Source of the DNA: Phycisphaerales bacterium
Lineage (GTDB): Bacteria > Planctomycetota > Phycisphaerae > Phycisphaerales > SM1A02
NCBI GenBank assembly: GCA_029246705.1
Contig: JAQWMQ010000031.1
Coordinates: 1-64,000 of the forward strand
Reading direction: 5' to 3'
Length of the DNA: 64,000 bases
Of the stretch, positions 51,853 to 60,669 are shown piece by piece (within the stretch, counting starts at the first letter, position 1; the number at the start of each line of letters is the position of its first letter). Under the pieces are notes generated by a model that was not told where the DNA came from, ran no database searches, and was given only the letters and a program-made list of their open reading frames with translations. A program made the translations under genes and the position numbers.

Positions 51853-53766
51853 ATGAACACCCTGCAGACCATCAGCTCCCTCCTGGCCGTGGCCGGTGCC
51901 GCGGCCGTGTCCCCGGCCCTGAATGCCGAAGACGCACTGGGGGCCTTCACCTCCCAGGTGACCGTGCCCCCCGGCACCACCCGTGCCGCCTTCATTCCGG
52001 GGCAGGATCGCGCACTCGTTCTTCGTCCCGGGCGGGACATCCGGATGATCGACCTCCTCGATGAAGACACGCCCTTGTTCGTGGAGGAAGGCCCCTTCAC
52101 CGCGATGACCGTGCTCGAGGATGGTTCCTGGCTGGCCTTCGATGCGGATGAGCAACGGATCATCCACCGGGACCTGCCATCGACGGCGGGGTCGGGGATC
52201 CTCGATCTCCGGCAGTTGGACTCCCTGCAGGATGGTGTTGAACCGTTCATGGACGTGGTCGCGCTCGAACCCCACCCCGACGGCGTCCTGGTCGTGGAAC
52301 GTTCACCGCACCGGGTTCGGGTGATCGGATGGGACGGGACCGAGCACCTGCGTCTCGGGGGCAAGGGCTCCGGGGACGGTGCCTTCAGCTTTCCTGCGGA
52401 TGCCGCGATCGATTCGACCGGCGGCATCTACGTCGTCGATCGTGACAACCACCGCGTGCAGCGGTTCGCGCCGGACGGCACCTTCGTCGACTCCTGGGGT
52501 GGGCGTGGCGCCTTCCCCGGACTTGTCTCCGCTCCCAGTTCGATCGACATCGAGGGCGACCTGGTCTACGTCGCGGAGGAGCTCAATCACCGCGTGTCCG
52601 TGTTCGACCCCGGCGGTCGGTTCCTCTACCAGTGGGGCATGCATCCACTGGTTCCACGCAAGGGCGAGGGTGCGATCCACTACCCGATGTCGATCGATGT
52701 CTCTGCCGATGGCAGCAGGGCACTGGTCGCAGAGCCCTTCGAACGTCGACTTCAGAGCTTCGAACGCTTTCCCGGCGGGATCAAGGAGGCGCGCACCCAG
52801 CCCCTGCCCAGCAAGGAATCGATCCTCAGTCACTTCGGTCCGTTCCTTGCAGCCGATGACGACCTCCTCGCGATGTGGGAACCCGAAAGCGGGGCGGTCA
52901 CCGTCTTTGACGTGTCCGGCGACACCGGCATCAACATCACCGTCTTCACCAACCATGGTTCAGGTTGGGACGACCTTGGTCGACTCGGTGCGCTGCACCT
53001 CGACGCCGATGCCCAGGAATTCATCGTTTCCGACGTCGTCAACGACCGGTTGCAGGTCTGGCGACTGGAACGTGATCGCGATGCGATGATCAAGTACGAC
53101 CCCTTCATGGCCCGACTGGCCACCGCGGTCGAACTGAAACGCACGCTCCGCCAGCTCGAGGCGCTTGCGCCCGATCGAACCTGGAAGACCCCGCGCATCG
53201 AGGCGTTCGCACGATCCCGGCGCGCGGGAGCACCGCTGCTTGCGGCCGACACCGCCAACCACGTGATCATCGCCCTCGACGACCAGCTTGATCCGATCGG
53301 CGTCGGGGTCGACTGCAAGGACCCCGTGGCCCTGGTTCGCGAGGGCGACTCGATCCTGCTGGTCGAGGCCGACGGGACCTGCGTGCCGCTCGCCTCCGAC
53401 GGCACCCGGGCCGGACCGACGACGATGTTGACCGGCGATCACCCGATCGGGGGCGCCGCACTGCACGAAGGTGTCCTCTACCACTCGGCCCGTGAATCCG
53501 ACCGGTTGGAATCGACCATGCTCGCGATCCCCGGTGCCACCGGCCCGGCCTGGGGACGAACCGGTGATGCCGACGGACTCTTCTACGCGCCCTCGGGCGT
53601 GGCCATGATCGGCGATGACAGGATCGTCGTCGTCGACCAGGGCAACCATCGCGCTCAGATCTTCTCGCCCCAGGGCGACTGGCTTTCGACCTTCAGCCTG
53701 TCAAGCGGGTACACCACTCCTCGGCGCAGGTCCTCGGAAGAAGCCTCAACCGAAGAAGAAGGATGA
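51853..53766 (+). CDS. secreted NHL-repeat beta-propeller protein
   Basis: 637 residues. ATG at 51853 gives a signal peptide (LQTISSLLAVAGAAAVSPAL NA split). NHL repeats are clear in the middle and at the end: GAFSFPADAAIDSTGGIYVV with DRDNHRVQRF, LVYVAEELNHRVSVFDPGG and FYAPSGVAMIGDDRIVVVDQ with GNHRAQIF. The C-terminus is Ser/Glu-rich (SSEEASTEEEG). Such propellers bind partner proteins or ligands. The stop overlaps the next gene start (ATGA), so all three genes from here to 55609 are coupled. No anchor beyond the signal is seen. Confidence 0.82.
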   Translation: MNTLQTISSLLAVAGAAAVSPALNAEDALGAFTSQVTVPPGTTRAAFIPGQDRALVLRPGRDIRMIDLLDEDTPLFVEEGPFTAMTVLEDGSWLAFDADEQRIIHRDLPSTAGSGILDLRQLDSLQDGVEPFMDVVALEPHPDGVLVVERSPHRVRVIGWDGTEHLRLGGKGSGDGAFSFPADAAIDSTGGIYVVDRDNHRVQRFAPDGTFVDSWGGRGAFPGLVSAPSSIDIEGDLVYVAEELNHRVSVFDPGGRFLYQWGMHPLVPRKGEGAIHYPMSIDVSADGSRALVAEPFERRLQSFERFPGGIKEARTQPLPSKESILSHFGPFLAADDDLLAMWEPESGAVTVFDVSGDTGINITVFTNHGSGWDDLGRLGALHLDADAQEFIVSDVVNDRLQVWRLERDRDAMIKYDPFMARLATAVELKRTLRQLEALAPDRTWKTPRIEAFARSRRAGAPLLAADTANHVIIALDDQLDPIGVGVDCKDPVALVREGDSILLVEADGTCVPLASDGTRAGPTTMLTGDHPIGGAALHEGVLYHSARESDRLESTMLAIPGATGPAWGRTGDADGLFYAPSGVAMIGDDRIVVVDQGNHRAQIFSPQGDWLSTFSLSSGYTTPRRRSSEEASTEEEG

Positions 53767-54281
53767 CCATGACCCACCTCCGCACCATCGCAGCGCTCGC
53801 GCTGCTCCCAAGCATCACCCTCGGTTGTTCGGAGGATCCTGCCGGTTCTCCCGACGCCACCGGGTCGGTGACCATCCAGCAGCCGCAGCCGGTCGTCGCG
53901 GCGGCGGAGGTTGTCGATGTCCCCGTGGTTGCCGAGATCGACTGGCGCAGCGCACCCAGTGCCGACGGCCGGTACTTCATCCGCTGGCGCCCGCTGGTGG
54001 AACCGATCCCGATGGCCGACCCCTTCGACGTGGAGGTGGAGCTGTTCACCGACGACTCGATGGTCGATCAACCCGGGTACGACTCGATCCTGGTCGACGC
54101 CGGCATGCCGCACCACGGTCATGGCATGAACGTCCGTCCCGAACTGGAGCAACGACCCGACGGCAGCTGGGTCGCCCGTGGCATGCTGATGCACATGCCC
54201 GGTCGCTGGCAGGTCTACATCGATGTCCTCGATGACGGTCGTCTCGAACGTGCACAGTGGTCGATGTGGCTTTCCGGATGA
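53763..54281 (+). CDS. small lipoprotein with YtkA/FixH-like domain and MPHHGHGM motif
   Basis: 172 residues from ATG at 53763. MTMTHLRTIAALALLPSITL then GCSED is a lipoprotein signal. The mature domain (residues 55-172) is a compact beta sandwich of the YtkA/FixH-like kind: PFDVEVELFTDDSMV, then DAGMPHHGHGM and GMLMHMPGRWQVYIDVL. The His/Met cluster is a candidate copper or other metal site. Start and stop both overlap neighbours by four bases. The di-heme peroxidase encoded next suggests that this protein is its partner or substrate (inference). Confidence 0.75.
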   Translation: MTMTHLRTIAALALLPSITLGCSEDPAGSPDATGSVTIQQPQPVVAAAEVVDVPVVAEIDWRSAPSADGRYFIRWRPLVEPIPMADPFDVEVELFTDDSMVDQPGYDSILVDAGMPHHGHGMNVRPELEQRPDGSWVARGMLMHMPGRWQVYIDVLDDGRLERAQWSMWLSG

Positions 54282-55609
54282 GTCGAGTCGCGTTGATTCT
54301 CCCTGCACTTGCACTGCTGCTGCCCGGCTGCGGCGGGGATACCGCGCCGACTCAGCAGGAACCGTCCCGAACCCATGGCGAGGCGTTGGCGACGATCGGT
54401 CTTGATGACGAGCGATGGGCACGCGTCCGCAGCATGGCGGAGATTCCACCGCTCCCGCCGGATCCGACCAATCGTGTCGCCGATGATCCGCGGGCGGTGG
54501 AGCTGGGACATCGGCTTTTCTTCGATTCCCGTCTGTCCGGAACCGGGAAGGTCTCCTGTGCAACCTGTCATGACCCGGAGCAGGATTTCACCGACGGGCT
54601 TCCGGTCGCGGTGGGGGTGGGGGTCAACCAGCGCAATGCACCGACCATCCTGAATTCGGGCTACCACCGCTGGCTCACCTGGGATGGTCGGGCCGACTCC
54701 CTCTGGGCCCAGGCACTGGAGCCGATGGAGAACGACGTGGAGATGGGGGGTGATCGACTCGACATCCTGCGTACGGTCTCCGCCGATCCCGAGCTGCGTG
54801 AACGGTACGAGTCGATGTTCGGCCCGCTGCCGGATCTTGCCGACGACGACCTTCCCGAACATGCCCGACCCCGTCGCGATGGTGGTGATGACGTGCTGTC
54901 ACGGGCATGGTCGGCTATCCCACTCGATCGACAAGAAGCCATCACCTCCGCCTTCGTCAACCTCGGCAAGTCGCTGGGTGCCTACCAGCGCCGACTTGTT
55001 TCCGCGAATGCACCGTTCGACCGTTTCGTCGATGCGGTCGAATCCGGGGCGATTGAAAGCGACGGGTTCTCACCACAGGCGATCGAGGGACTGACCCTCT
55101 TCGTCGGCGAGGCGGGCTGCTGGGAATGCCATGCCGGTCCCATGCTCACCACCGGTGCCTTTCACGACATCGGCGTTCCGCCGGTCGCGGGAGGGATGCC
55201 GACCGATTCCGGGCGCTTTGCCGGGGCGGACGTGGTCGGGGCCGATGTCTTCAATGCCGCGGGGCCGCACAGTGACCGTACGGACGGGACCCGAGCCCGC
55301 CTGGTGCGATCACTGGTCAACTCGCCGGACAACTGGGGCAGGTTCCGAACGCCTTCCCTGCGCGAAGTTTCTCGGACCGCTCCGTACATGCACGAGGGCC
55401 GATTCAAGAGCCTCGAGGAAGTGGTCCGTTTCTACTCGACACTGGAGGGTGCGGTTCAGCTTGATCACCACCAGGAAACCATGCTGACGCCTTTGAATCT
55501 GACCCCGGCCCAGCAGGCGGCCCTGGTGGCCTTCCTTGAAACGCTTGATGGCAGTCCGAATGAACCGGATCTGGCGCGGCCACCGGTCAAAACCGAGCTG
55601 GGGCCCTGA
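54278..55609 (+). CDS. di-heme cytochrome c peroxidase/MauG-family lipoprotein
   Basis: 443 residues from ATG at 54278; MSRVALILPALALLLPGCGG is a lipoprotein signal. The two c-type heme sites are CATCH (residue about 95) and CWECH (about 290). Family segments are LGHRLFFDSRLSGTG, NAPTILNSGYHRWLTWDGRA and RTPSLREVSRTAPYMHEGRF, all typical of the CCP/MauG group. The enzyme either reduces hydrogen peroxide or oxidises a protein residue. No small c-type electron donor is nearby. The gene is the last of the overlapping three-gene operon with the NHL protein and the MPHHGHGM lipoprotein. Confidence 0.92.
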   Translation: MSRVALILPALALLLPGCGGDTAPTQQEPSRTHGEALATIGLDDERWARVRSMAEIPPLPPDPTNRVADDPRAVELGHRLFFDSRLSGTGKVSCATCHDPEQDFTDGLPVAVGVGVNQRNAPTILNSGYHRWLTWDGRADSLWAQALEPMENDVEMGGDRLDILRTVSADPELRERYESMFGPLPDLADDDLPEHARPRRDGGDDVLSRAWSAIPLDRQEAITSAFVNLGKSLGAYQRRLVSANAPFDRFVDAVESGAIESDGFSPQAIEGLTLFVGEAGCWECHAGPMLTTGAFHDIGVPPVAGGMPTDSGRFAGADVVGADVFNAAGPHSDRTDGTRARLVRSLVNSPDNWGRFRTPSLREVSRTAPYMHEGRFKSLEEVVRFYSTLEGAVQLDHHQETMLTPLNLTPAQQAALVAFLETLDGSPNEPDLARPPVKTELGP

Positions 55610-55638
55610 AAACCCGCATCGAATGCCATGAACGGTTC

Positions 55639-55666
55639 TTCACTTTCATGGATCGAGATCTATACT
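55639..55666 (+). promoter_or_regulatory. candidate sigma70-type promoter
   Basis: TTCACT (55639-55644) and TATACT (55661-55666) are 16 bases apart, ahead of the choice-of-anchor-B gene at 55808. CTATAC (55660-55665) and GTATAG (55673-55678) form an inverted repeat over the -10 and start region, which could be an operator. Confidence 0.4.
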
Positions 55667-55807
55667 CGAACCGTATAGAGTTCATAAGCACGATTTGTTT
55701 ACCCCCCCCACACGCCTCCACACCCCACACTGACTGTTTCAACACCCTTCTGAAGCGCATTCCAGCACGGAAACCGGGTTGTCTCAGCTCTAGAACGGAG
55801 TTTGACC

Positions 55808-58051
55808 ATGCGTTCAATCGCACTGTTCGGATACAGCTCGGTATCCATCGGCCTGCTTGTCGGATCTCTGGCAGTCGGCCACGAAAACGATCCCAAGGCC
55901 TTCGAGAAGCGCACGCCGAATCTCGGGCCCAGCTGGCGTCTTGACGTTGAAGGAGCCAACGGCATCGCTGGCACCGGTGGCGGCGAGGGCATCCAACTGG
56001 CTGCGAACATCACCATGGGTGAGATCGATTCGGGAGAGGATGGCAACGACATCTGGGGCTACACCAGTGCCTCCGGTCGCGAATACGCCCTGATGGGAAC
56101 CACCAGTGGCACCTCCTTCATCGAGGTCACCAACCCCGGCAACCCCCAGATCGTCGGATACATCGACGGCCCCAACAGCCTCTGGCGCGACGTCAAGACC
56201 TATGGCCCCTTCGCCTACATCGTCTCCGAGGGCGGCAGTGGCATCCAGGTCATCTCCCTGTCGGGAATCGACAACGGCAACATCTCCCTGGCCAGCACCA
56301 TCACCACCGGCGGCGGAACCGCGACGCACAACGTCGCGATCGACCCCGTTCGTGGAATGCTTGCACGATGTGGCGGCGGCTCGAGCGGCATCCGCCTCTA
56401 CGACCTGCTGATCAATCCCACCAACCCGCCCTTCGTCGGCGAGTGGAGTGACGAGTACGTGCACGACGCGCAGCTCCACACCATGACGACCGGCCCCTAC
56501 GCTGGTCGCACCATCGCCTTCTGCTGTGGTGGACTCAACGGCGGCAGCACCAACACCGGTCTCGACATCATCGACGTCACCTCGCCTTCGAACCCGGTTC
56601 GACTCGGCGGCGTGCAGTACCCCGGTGGTTCGTACTGTCACCAGGGCTGGCTCTCGGCCGACGAACAGTACTTCTACATCAACGACGAGCTGTACTCCGG
56701 AACATCCTCGACCTTCATCGTTCGAGTCTCCGACCTGCAGAACCCGGCCTTCGTGACCCGTTGGACCAACAACAACTCGGCCATCTGCCACAACCTGTAC
56801 GTTGCAGGTGATCTCATCTACTGCGCCAACTACCAGAGCGGCCTCCGGGTTCTCGACAAGTCGAACCCGCAGGCGCTTACCGAGGTCGCCTTCTACGACA
56901 CGTATCCCAGCGGTGACAACCAGTCCTTCAACGGGCTCTGGAGCGTCTATCCCTACTTCGACAGCGGAACCGTGATCGGCAGCGACATCGAGAGTGGTCT
57001 CTTCGTCTGGTCGACCGACCTCTCCTACATCGGATTCAATGTCACCGAGCTTCCCGATCCGATCAGCTCCTCCGGGGCGATGGTTTCGGTGGAGATGCTG
57101 CCCAACGACACCACCATCGACGCCTCGACCGCGGTAGCCGTCTTCAACGACGGAACCGGCTCGCAGCAGATCTCGCTCAGCCCCATCGACGGCACCAACT
57201 TCACCGGAACCCTGCCTGCACTGGAGTGCCCCGGTCAGCTTTCGATCCGCTTCGCCGTCTTCGACACCGATGGCGAGCTCTATGAAAGTTCCAACTCCAC
57301 GACGTCCATCTACGATGGCCAGGAAGTCGTCTTCTACGACGATGCCCAGACCAACGCCGGCTACTCCGTTTCCGGCAATGCCCTTGACGGCTCCTGGGAT
57401 CGCGGTGTTCCGGTTCAATGCAATCGTGGCGACCCCGGTTCCGATGGCGACGGCAGCGGAAGCTGCTGGCTGACCGACAACTCGTCCGCGGCTTCCTGCA
57501 ACAGTGACGTCGACGACGGATCGACCACCCTCACCTCGCCGGCACTTGATGCCACGGCGACAGGTGCGAACCTGAGCTACTGGTGCTGGTACGACAACAC
57601 CGGTTCAGGAACGGGTGCCGACCCCGGCAACGACGTCTTCGTGGTCGAGATCTCGGGTGACAACGGGTCCTCCTGGACCGGCCTCGAGATCGTCGGCCCG
57701 AGCGATGCACGCTCGAGCGGCGGTTGGAACCGAGTCAGCTTCCTGGTCTCCGACTACGTGACTCCATCAACTTCGGTTCGAGTTCGTTTCACTGCCGCAG
57801 ACGAGAACGCCGGTTCCGTCATCGAAGCTGGGATCGATGGTCTTTCCATCGACGTGGTCTCCTGCGACGATGCATCCATCCTCGCCGACATCAACAATGA
57901 TGGACTTGTCGATGGCCAGGATCTGTCGATCGTTCTCGGCTTCTGGGGTGCCTGCGAGGACCCCGGTAACTGTCCCGCGGACCTGACCCTTGACGGCATC
58001 GTCGACGGCCAGGATCTCTCGATCGTCCTCGGCTTCTGGGGCAGTCTGTAA
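55808..58051 (+). CDS. choice-of-anchor-B (LVIVD repeat) secreted protein with dockerin tail
   Basis: 747 residues from ATG at 55808 (GGAG nine bases upstream). A signal peptide ends near residue 24, followed by HENDPKAFEKR. Residues 60-420 form a beta-propeller of LVIVD-like repeats: SGTSFIEVTNPGNPQIVGYI, GLDIIDVTSPSNPV and GLRVLDKSNPQALTEVAFYD. A beta-sandwich region follows (SWDRGVPVQCNRGDPGSDGD onward). The end carries two dockerin loops (DINNDGLVDGQDLSIVLGFW and LTLDGIVDGQDLSIVLGFWG). It is a close paralogue of the next gene. Extracellular; substrate unknown. Confidence 0.83.
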   Translation: MRSIALFGYSSVSIGLLVGSLAVGHENDPKAFEKRTPNLGPSWRLDVEGANGIAGTGGGEGIQLAANITMGEIDSGEDGNDIWGYTSASGREYALMGTTSGTSFIEVTNPGNPQIVGYIDGPNSLWRDVKTYGPFAYIVSEGGSGIQVISLSGIDNGNISLASTITTGGGTATHNVAIDPVRGMLARCGGGSSGIRLYDLLINPTNPPFVGEWSDEYVHDAQLHTMTTGPYAGRTIAFCCGGLNGGSTNTGLDIIDVTSPSNPVRLGGVQYPGGSYCHQGWLSADEQYFYINDELYSGTSSTFIVRVSDLQNPAFVTRWTNNNSAICHNLYVAGDLIYCANYQSGLRVLDKSNPQALTEVAFYDTYPSGDNQSFNGLWSVYPYFDSGTVIGSDIESGLFVWSTDLSYIGFNVTELPDPISSSGAMVSVEMLPNDTTIDASTAVAVFNDGTGSQQISLSPIDGTNFTGTLPALECPGQLSIRFAVFDTDGELYESSNSTTSIYDGQEVVFYDDAQTNAGYSVSGNALDGSWDRGVPVQCNRGDPGSDGDGSGSCWLTDNSSAASCNSDVDDGSTTLTSPALDATATGANLSYWCWYDNTGSGTGADPGNDVFVVEISGDNGSSWTGLEIVGPSDARSSGGWNRVSFLVSDYVTPSTSVRVRFTAADENAGSVIEAGIDGLSIDVVSCDDASILADINNDGLVDGQDLSIVLGFWGACEDPGNCPADLTLDGIVDGQDLSIVLGFWGSL

Positions 58052-58127
58052 GCAACGGTTCGAAAAAGACATCTGTCGAGCGAGAATTCGACCTTCAGGC
58101 GTCTACAATTCAGAGCGGAACCATATT

Positions 58128-58159
58128 CCCAGACCGGGCTTTGCCCGGTCTGGGTTCTT
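58128..58159 (+). terminator. intrinsic terminator between the two paralogues
   Basis: A perfect 12-bp stem pairs CCCAGACCGGGC (58128-58139) with GCCCGGTCTGGG (58143-58154) around TTT, followed by TTCTTC. It ends only 20 bases before the next start, so it may also act as an attenuator for that gene. Confidence 0.85.
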
Positions 58160-58174
58160 CTCAACGGAAGGCAA

Positions 58175-60433
58175 GTGAATCCCCTCATGCGACACCCCCT
58201 CAGATGGAAACCGACGGCACCACTCCTGGGCTGTCTGTTGATCGCCACGGCCGCTTCCGCAGTGGCTCATGAGAACGACCCCAAGGCGGAGGACATGGAT
58301 CCTCCCTACGAGGGTCCCGGATGGCGTGAAGCGACCGGAGGCATTGCCGGCGGCTACGACAGCTCGGGCATGACCCTGCGCAGCTGGCTCACGCTCTCCG
58401 AGCTCGACAGCGGCAGCACTGCAGGCAACGACTGCTGGGGCTACGTCTCCGAGACCGGACGTGAATACGCCATGATCGGACTGTCCAGTGGCACGACCTT
58501 CGTCGAGATCACCAATCCGGCGAACCCCACGGTCATCGATTTCATCGACGGTCCCAACAGCACCTGGCGCGACATCAAGACCTATGGCAAGTACGCCTAT
58601 GCGGTCAGCGAGGGTGGGGGCGGCCTCCAGGTGATCGACCTCTCCAACATCGACAACGGTTCGGTCAGCCTCGTCAACTCCGTCACCACCGGTGGCAACC
58701 AGCAGACGCACAACGTGGTGCTCAACCCTGATTCCGGTTTCATCTACCGGGTCGGCGGCGGCAGCAACTACGGACTGAGAATCTACGATCTCAACCAGGA
58801 TCCCGTCGATCCGCCCTACGTGGGTGAGCTGTTCGACTTCTACGTTCATGACGCACAGGTGGTCAGCTACACCGAAGGACCATACGCGGGTCTCGAAGTC
58901 GCCTTCTGCTGTGCCGGATTGAACAGCGGCAGCACCGAGACCGGTCTCTACGTGGTCAATGTCACCGACAAGTCCAATCCGCTTCTCATGCGGCGACTCG
59001 AGTATCCCAACGGTGCCTACAGCCACCAGGGCTGGCTGACGCCGGATCTGAAGTACTTCCTGCTTGGTGACGAACTCAATGCCTCCAGCACCGACTTCTC
59101 GACCCTGCACGTGATCAACGTGGAGAATCCCTACCTGCCCCGCTACGAGAAGGACTGGAAGAACTCGAGCACCGCGATCACCCACAACGTCTACACCACC
59201 GAACAGTTCGGGTTCATCGCGAACTACACCAGCGGTATCCGGGTCTTCGATCTTCGTGATCCGCTCGCGATGCGCGAAGTGGGTTACTTCGACACCTACC
59301 CCGATGGGGATTCGGCGAGTTTCAACGGACTCTGGAGCTGCTATCCCTACTTCCCCAGCGGAACGGTGATCGGCAGCGACATCCAGCGAGGACTCTTCGT
59401 CTGGACACCCGACCTCGCCGAGATCCTCTTCACGCCCGTCGGTGGGGTCCCGCGGACCATCTCGTCCTTCGGGGAATCACTCGAGTTCGAAGTGGACGTG
59501 CTGGCCACAAGCATCGACCCCTCCAGTGCACTGGTCCGGATCGACAACGGTTCCGGTCCCGTGGACCTGCCCGCGACCCAGACCGGCGAGAACCGCTTTC
59601 GAGCGGATCTTCCCGAACTGCTCTGTCCATCGGAGCTGGTCTATCAGTTCCTCGCCAGCGATGTCGAGGGCGAGGCGTTCATCAGCGCTCCCTACGAGAC
59701 ACTCGTGGCCGACGACTTTCCCGCCGTGCTCAATTCGGATTTCGAGGCCAATGGCGAAGGGTGGGTGGTGGGCGGTGATGCCGTCGCCGCCTACGAAGGC
59801 CGCTGGATGCGTGGCACGCCCATCGCGTCGGTGGGTGGACCCAGCAGCGACTACGACGCCTCGGGACGATGTTACGTCACCGGCAACGGCGCTGACATCT
59901 GTTGCGATGTCGATGAGCTCACCACCCTGACCTCGCCTCTTCTTGATGCTTCCGGTGGAGACGCCTTTCTCTCCTACGCTCGGTGGTTCTCCAACGGCGA
60001 GGGTCCCTGGCCGGCCCAGGACGTGATGGAGGTCGAGATCAGTGACGACGACGGTCTCAGCTGGACGCTCCTCGAAGTGGTGGGTCCGACCGGAGAGGAT
60101 GTCGACGGTGACTGGTTCCTGAAGACCTTTCGCATCGATGAGTACGTCCAGCCGACCAACCTGGTGCGTGTTCGCTTCTCCGTGAACGACCCGACCACGG
60201 ACTCCATCGTGGAAGCGGCGATCGACCGTGTATCCGTGGAGGTCGTGGTCTGTTTCGACGATGTTCCCGGCGATCTCAACGGTGACGGCCTGGTCAACGG
60301 TGCGGATCTCTCGATCGTGCTCGGCCTCTGGGGTGAATGCGCCGATGCCTCCGACTGCATCGCCGATCTCGACAACAGCGGCTTCGTCGATGGTGCCGAC
60401 CTGGCCGGCATCCTTGGTTTCTGGTCCAGCTGA
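58175..60433 (+). CDS. choice-of-anchor-B secreted protein with dockerin tail, paralogue of 55808-58051
   Basis: 752 residues from GTG at 58175 with GGAAGG upstream; an ATG at 58187 is possible. The signal peptide ends near VAHENDPKAEDMDPP, and the HENDPKA mature start matches the paralogue. The propeller has GTTFVEITNPANPTVIDFID, GLYVVNVTDKSNPLLMRRLE and GIRVFDLRDPLAMREVGYFD. The second half is a beta-sandwich region (ANGEGWVVGGDAVAAYEGRW) resembling a jelly-roll. The C-terminus has dockerin loops DLNGDGLVNGADLSIVLGLW and DLDNSGFVDGADLAGILGFW. Tandem duplication followed by divergence is the likely origin. Confidence 0.83.
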   Translation: MNPLMRHPLRWKPTAPLLGCLLIATAASAVAHENDPKAEDMDPPYEGPGWREATGGIAGGYDSSGMTLRSWLTLSELDSGSTAGNDCWGYVSETGREYAMIGLSSGTTFVEITNPANPTVIDFIDGPNSTWRDIKTYGKYAYAVSEGGGGLQVIDLSNIDNGSVSLVNSVTTGGNQQTHNVVLNPDSGFIYRVGGGSNYGLRIYDLNQDPVDPPYVGELFDFYVHDAQVVSYTEGPYAGLEVAFCCAGLNSGSTETGLYVVNVTDKSNPLLMRRLEYPNGAYSHQGWLTPDLKYFLLGDELNASSTDFSTLHVINVENPYLPRYEKDWKNSSTAITHNVYTTEQFGFIANYTSGIRVFDLRDPLAMREVGYFDTYPDGDSASFNGLWSCYPYFPSGTVIGSDIQRGLFVWTPDLAEILFTPVGGVPRTISSFGESLEFEVDVLATSIDPSSALVRIDNGSGPVDLPATQTGENRFRADLPELLCPSELVYQFLASDVEGEAFISAPYETLVADDFPAVLNSDFEANGEGWVVGGDAVAAYEGRWMRGTPIASVGGPSSDYDASGRCYVTGNGADICCDVDELTTLTSPLLDASGGDAFLSYARWFSNGEGPWPAQDVMEVEISDDDGLSWTLLEVVGPTGEDVDGDWFLKTFRIDEYVQPTNLVRVRFSVNDPTTDSIVEAAIDRVSVEVVVCFDDVPGDLNGDGLVNGADLSIVLGLWGECADASDCIADLDNSGFVDGADLAGILGFWSS

Positions 60434-60617
60434 TCGCTGGCACGCTCCTTCTTCACTGATCCGACCGGGGCGCCTTCCTGAGCGATGGTTTCGTCTTCAG
60501 ACGGCTCCTCTGGCCCGGTCTGCGCTCATCTTGAAAGCGCATTCTGATTGGTCGGAACGGGTTTTTCCCATGAATTTCGCGGACTTTGATGCATTTGGCA
60601 TGTCACCCTCCTTACCC

Positions 60618-60669
60618 GTGGTACGCATGACGTAGATGTCAGGGGTACCACTTTCACCGGAGTGAAACC
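60618..60669 (+). promoter_or_regulatory. structured 5' leader with SD in a hairpin loop
   Basis: GTGGTAC (60618-60624) pairs with GTACCAC (60645-60651), with a nested TGAC/GTCA stem inside. Immediately next, TTTCAC (60652-60657) pairs with GTGAAA (60662-60667) so that the ribosome site GGAG (60659-60662) sits mostly in a four-base loop just before the ATG at 60670. Confidence 0.45.

Noticed and set aside
55814-57418. 534-codon minus-strand frame
   Set aside because: Shadow of the choice-of-anchor-B gene; low-complexity Val/Asp/Gly translation without motifs.
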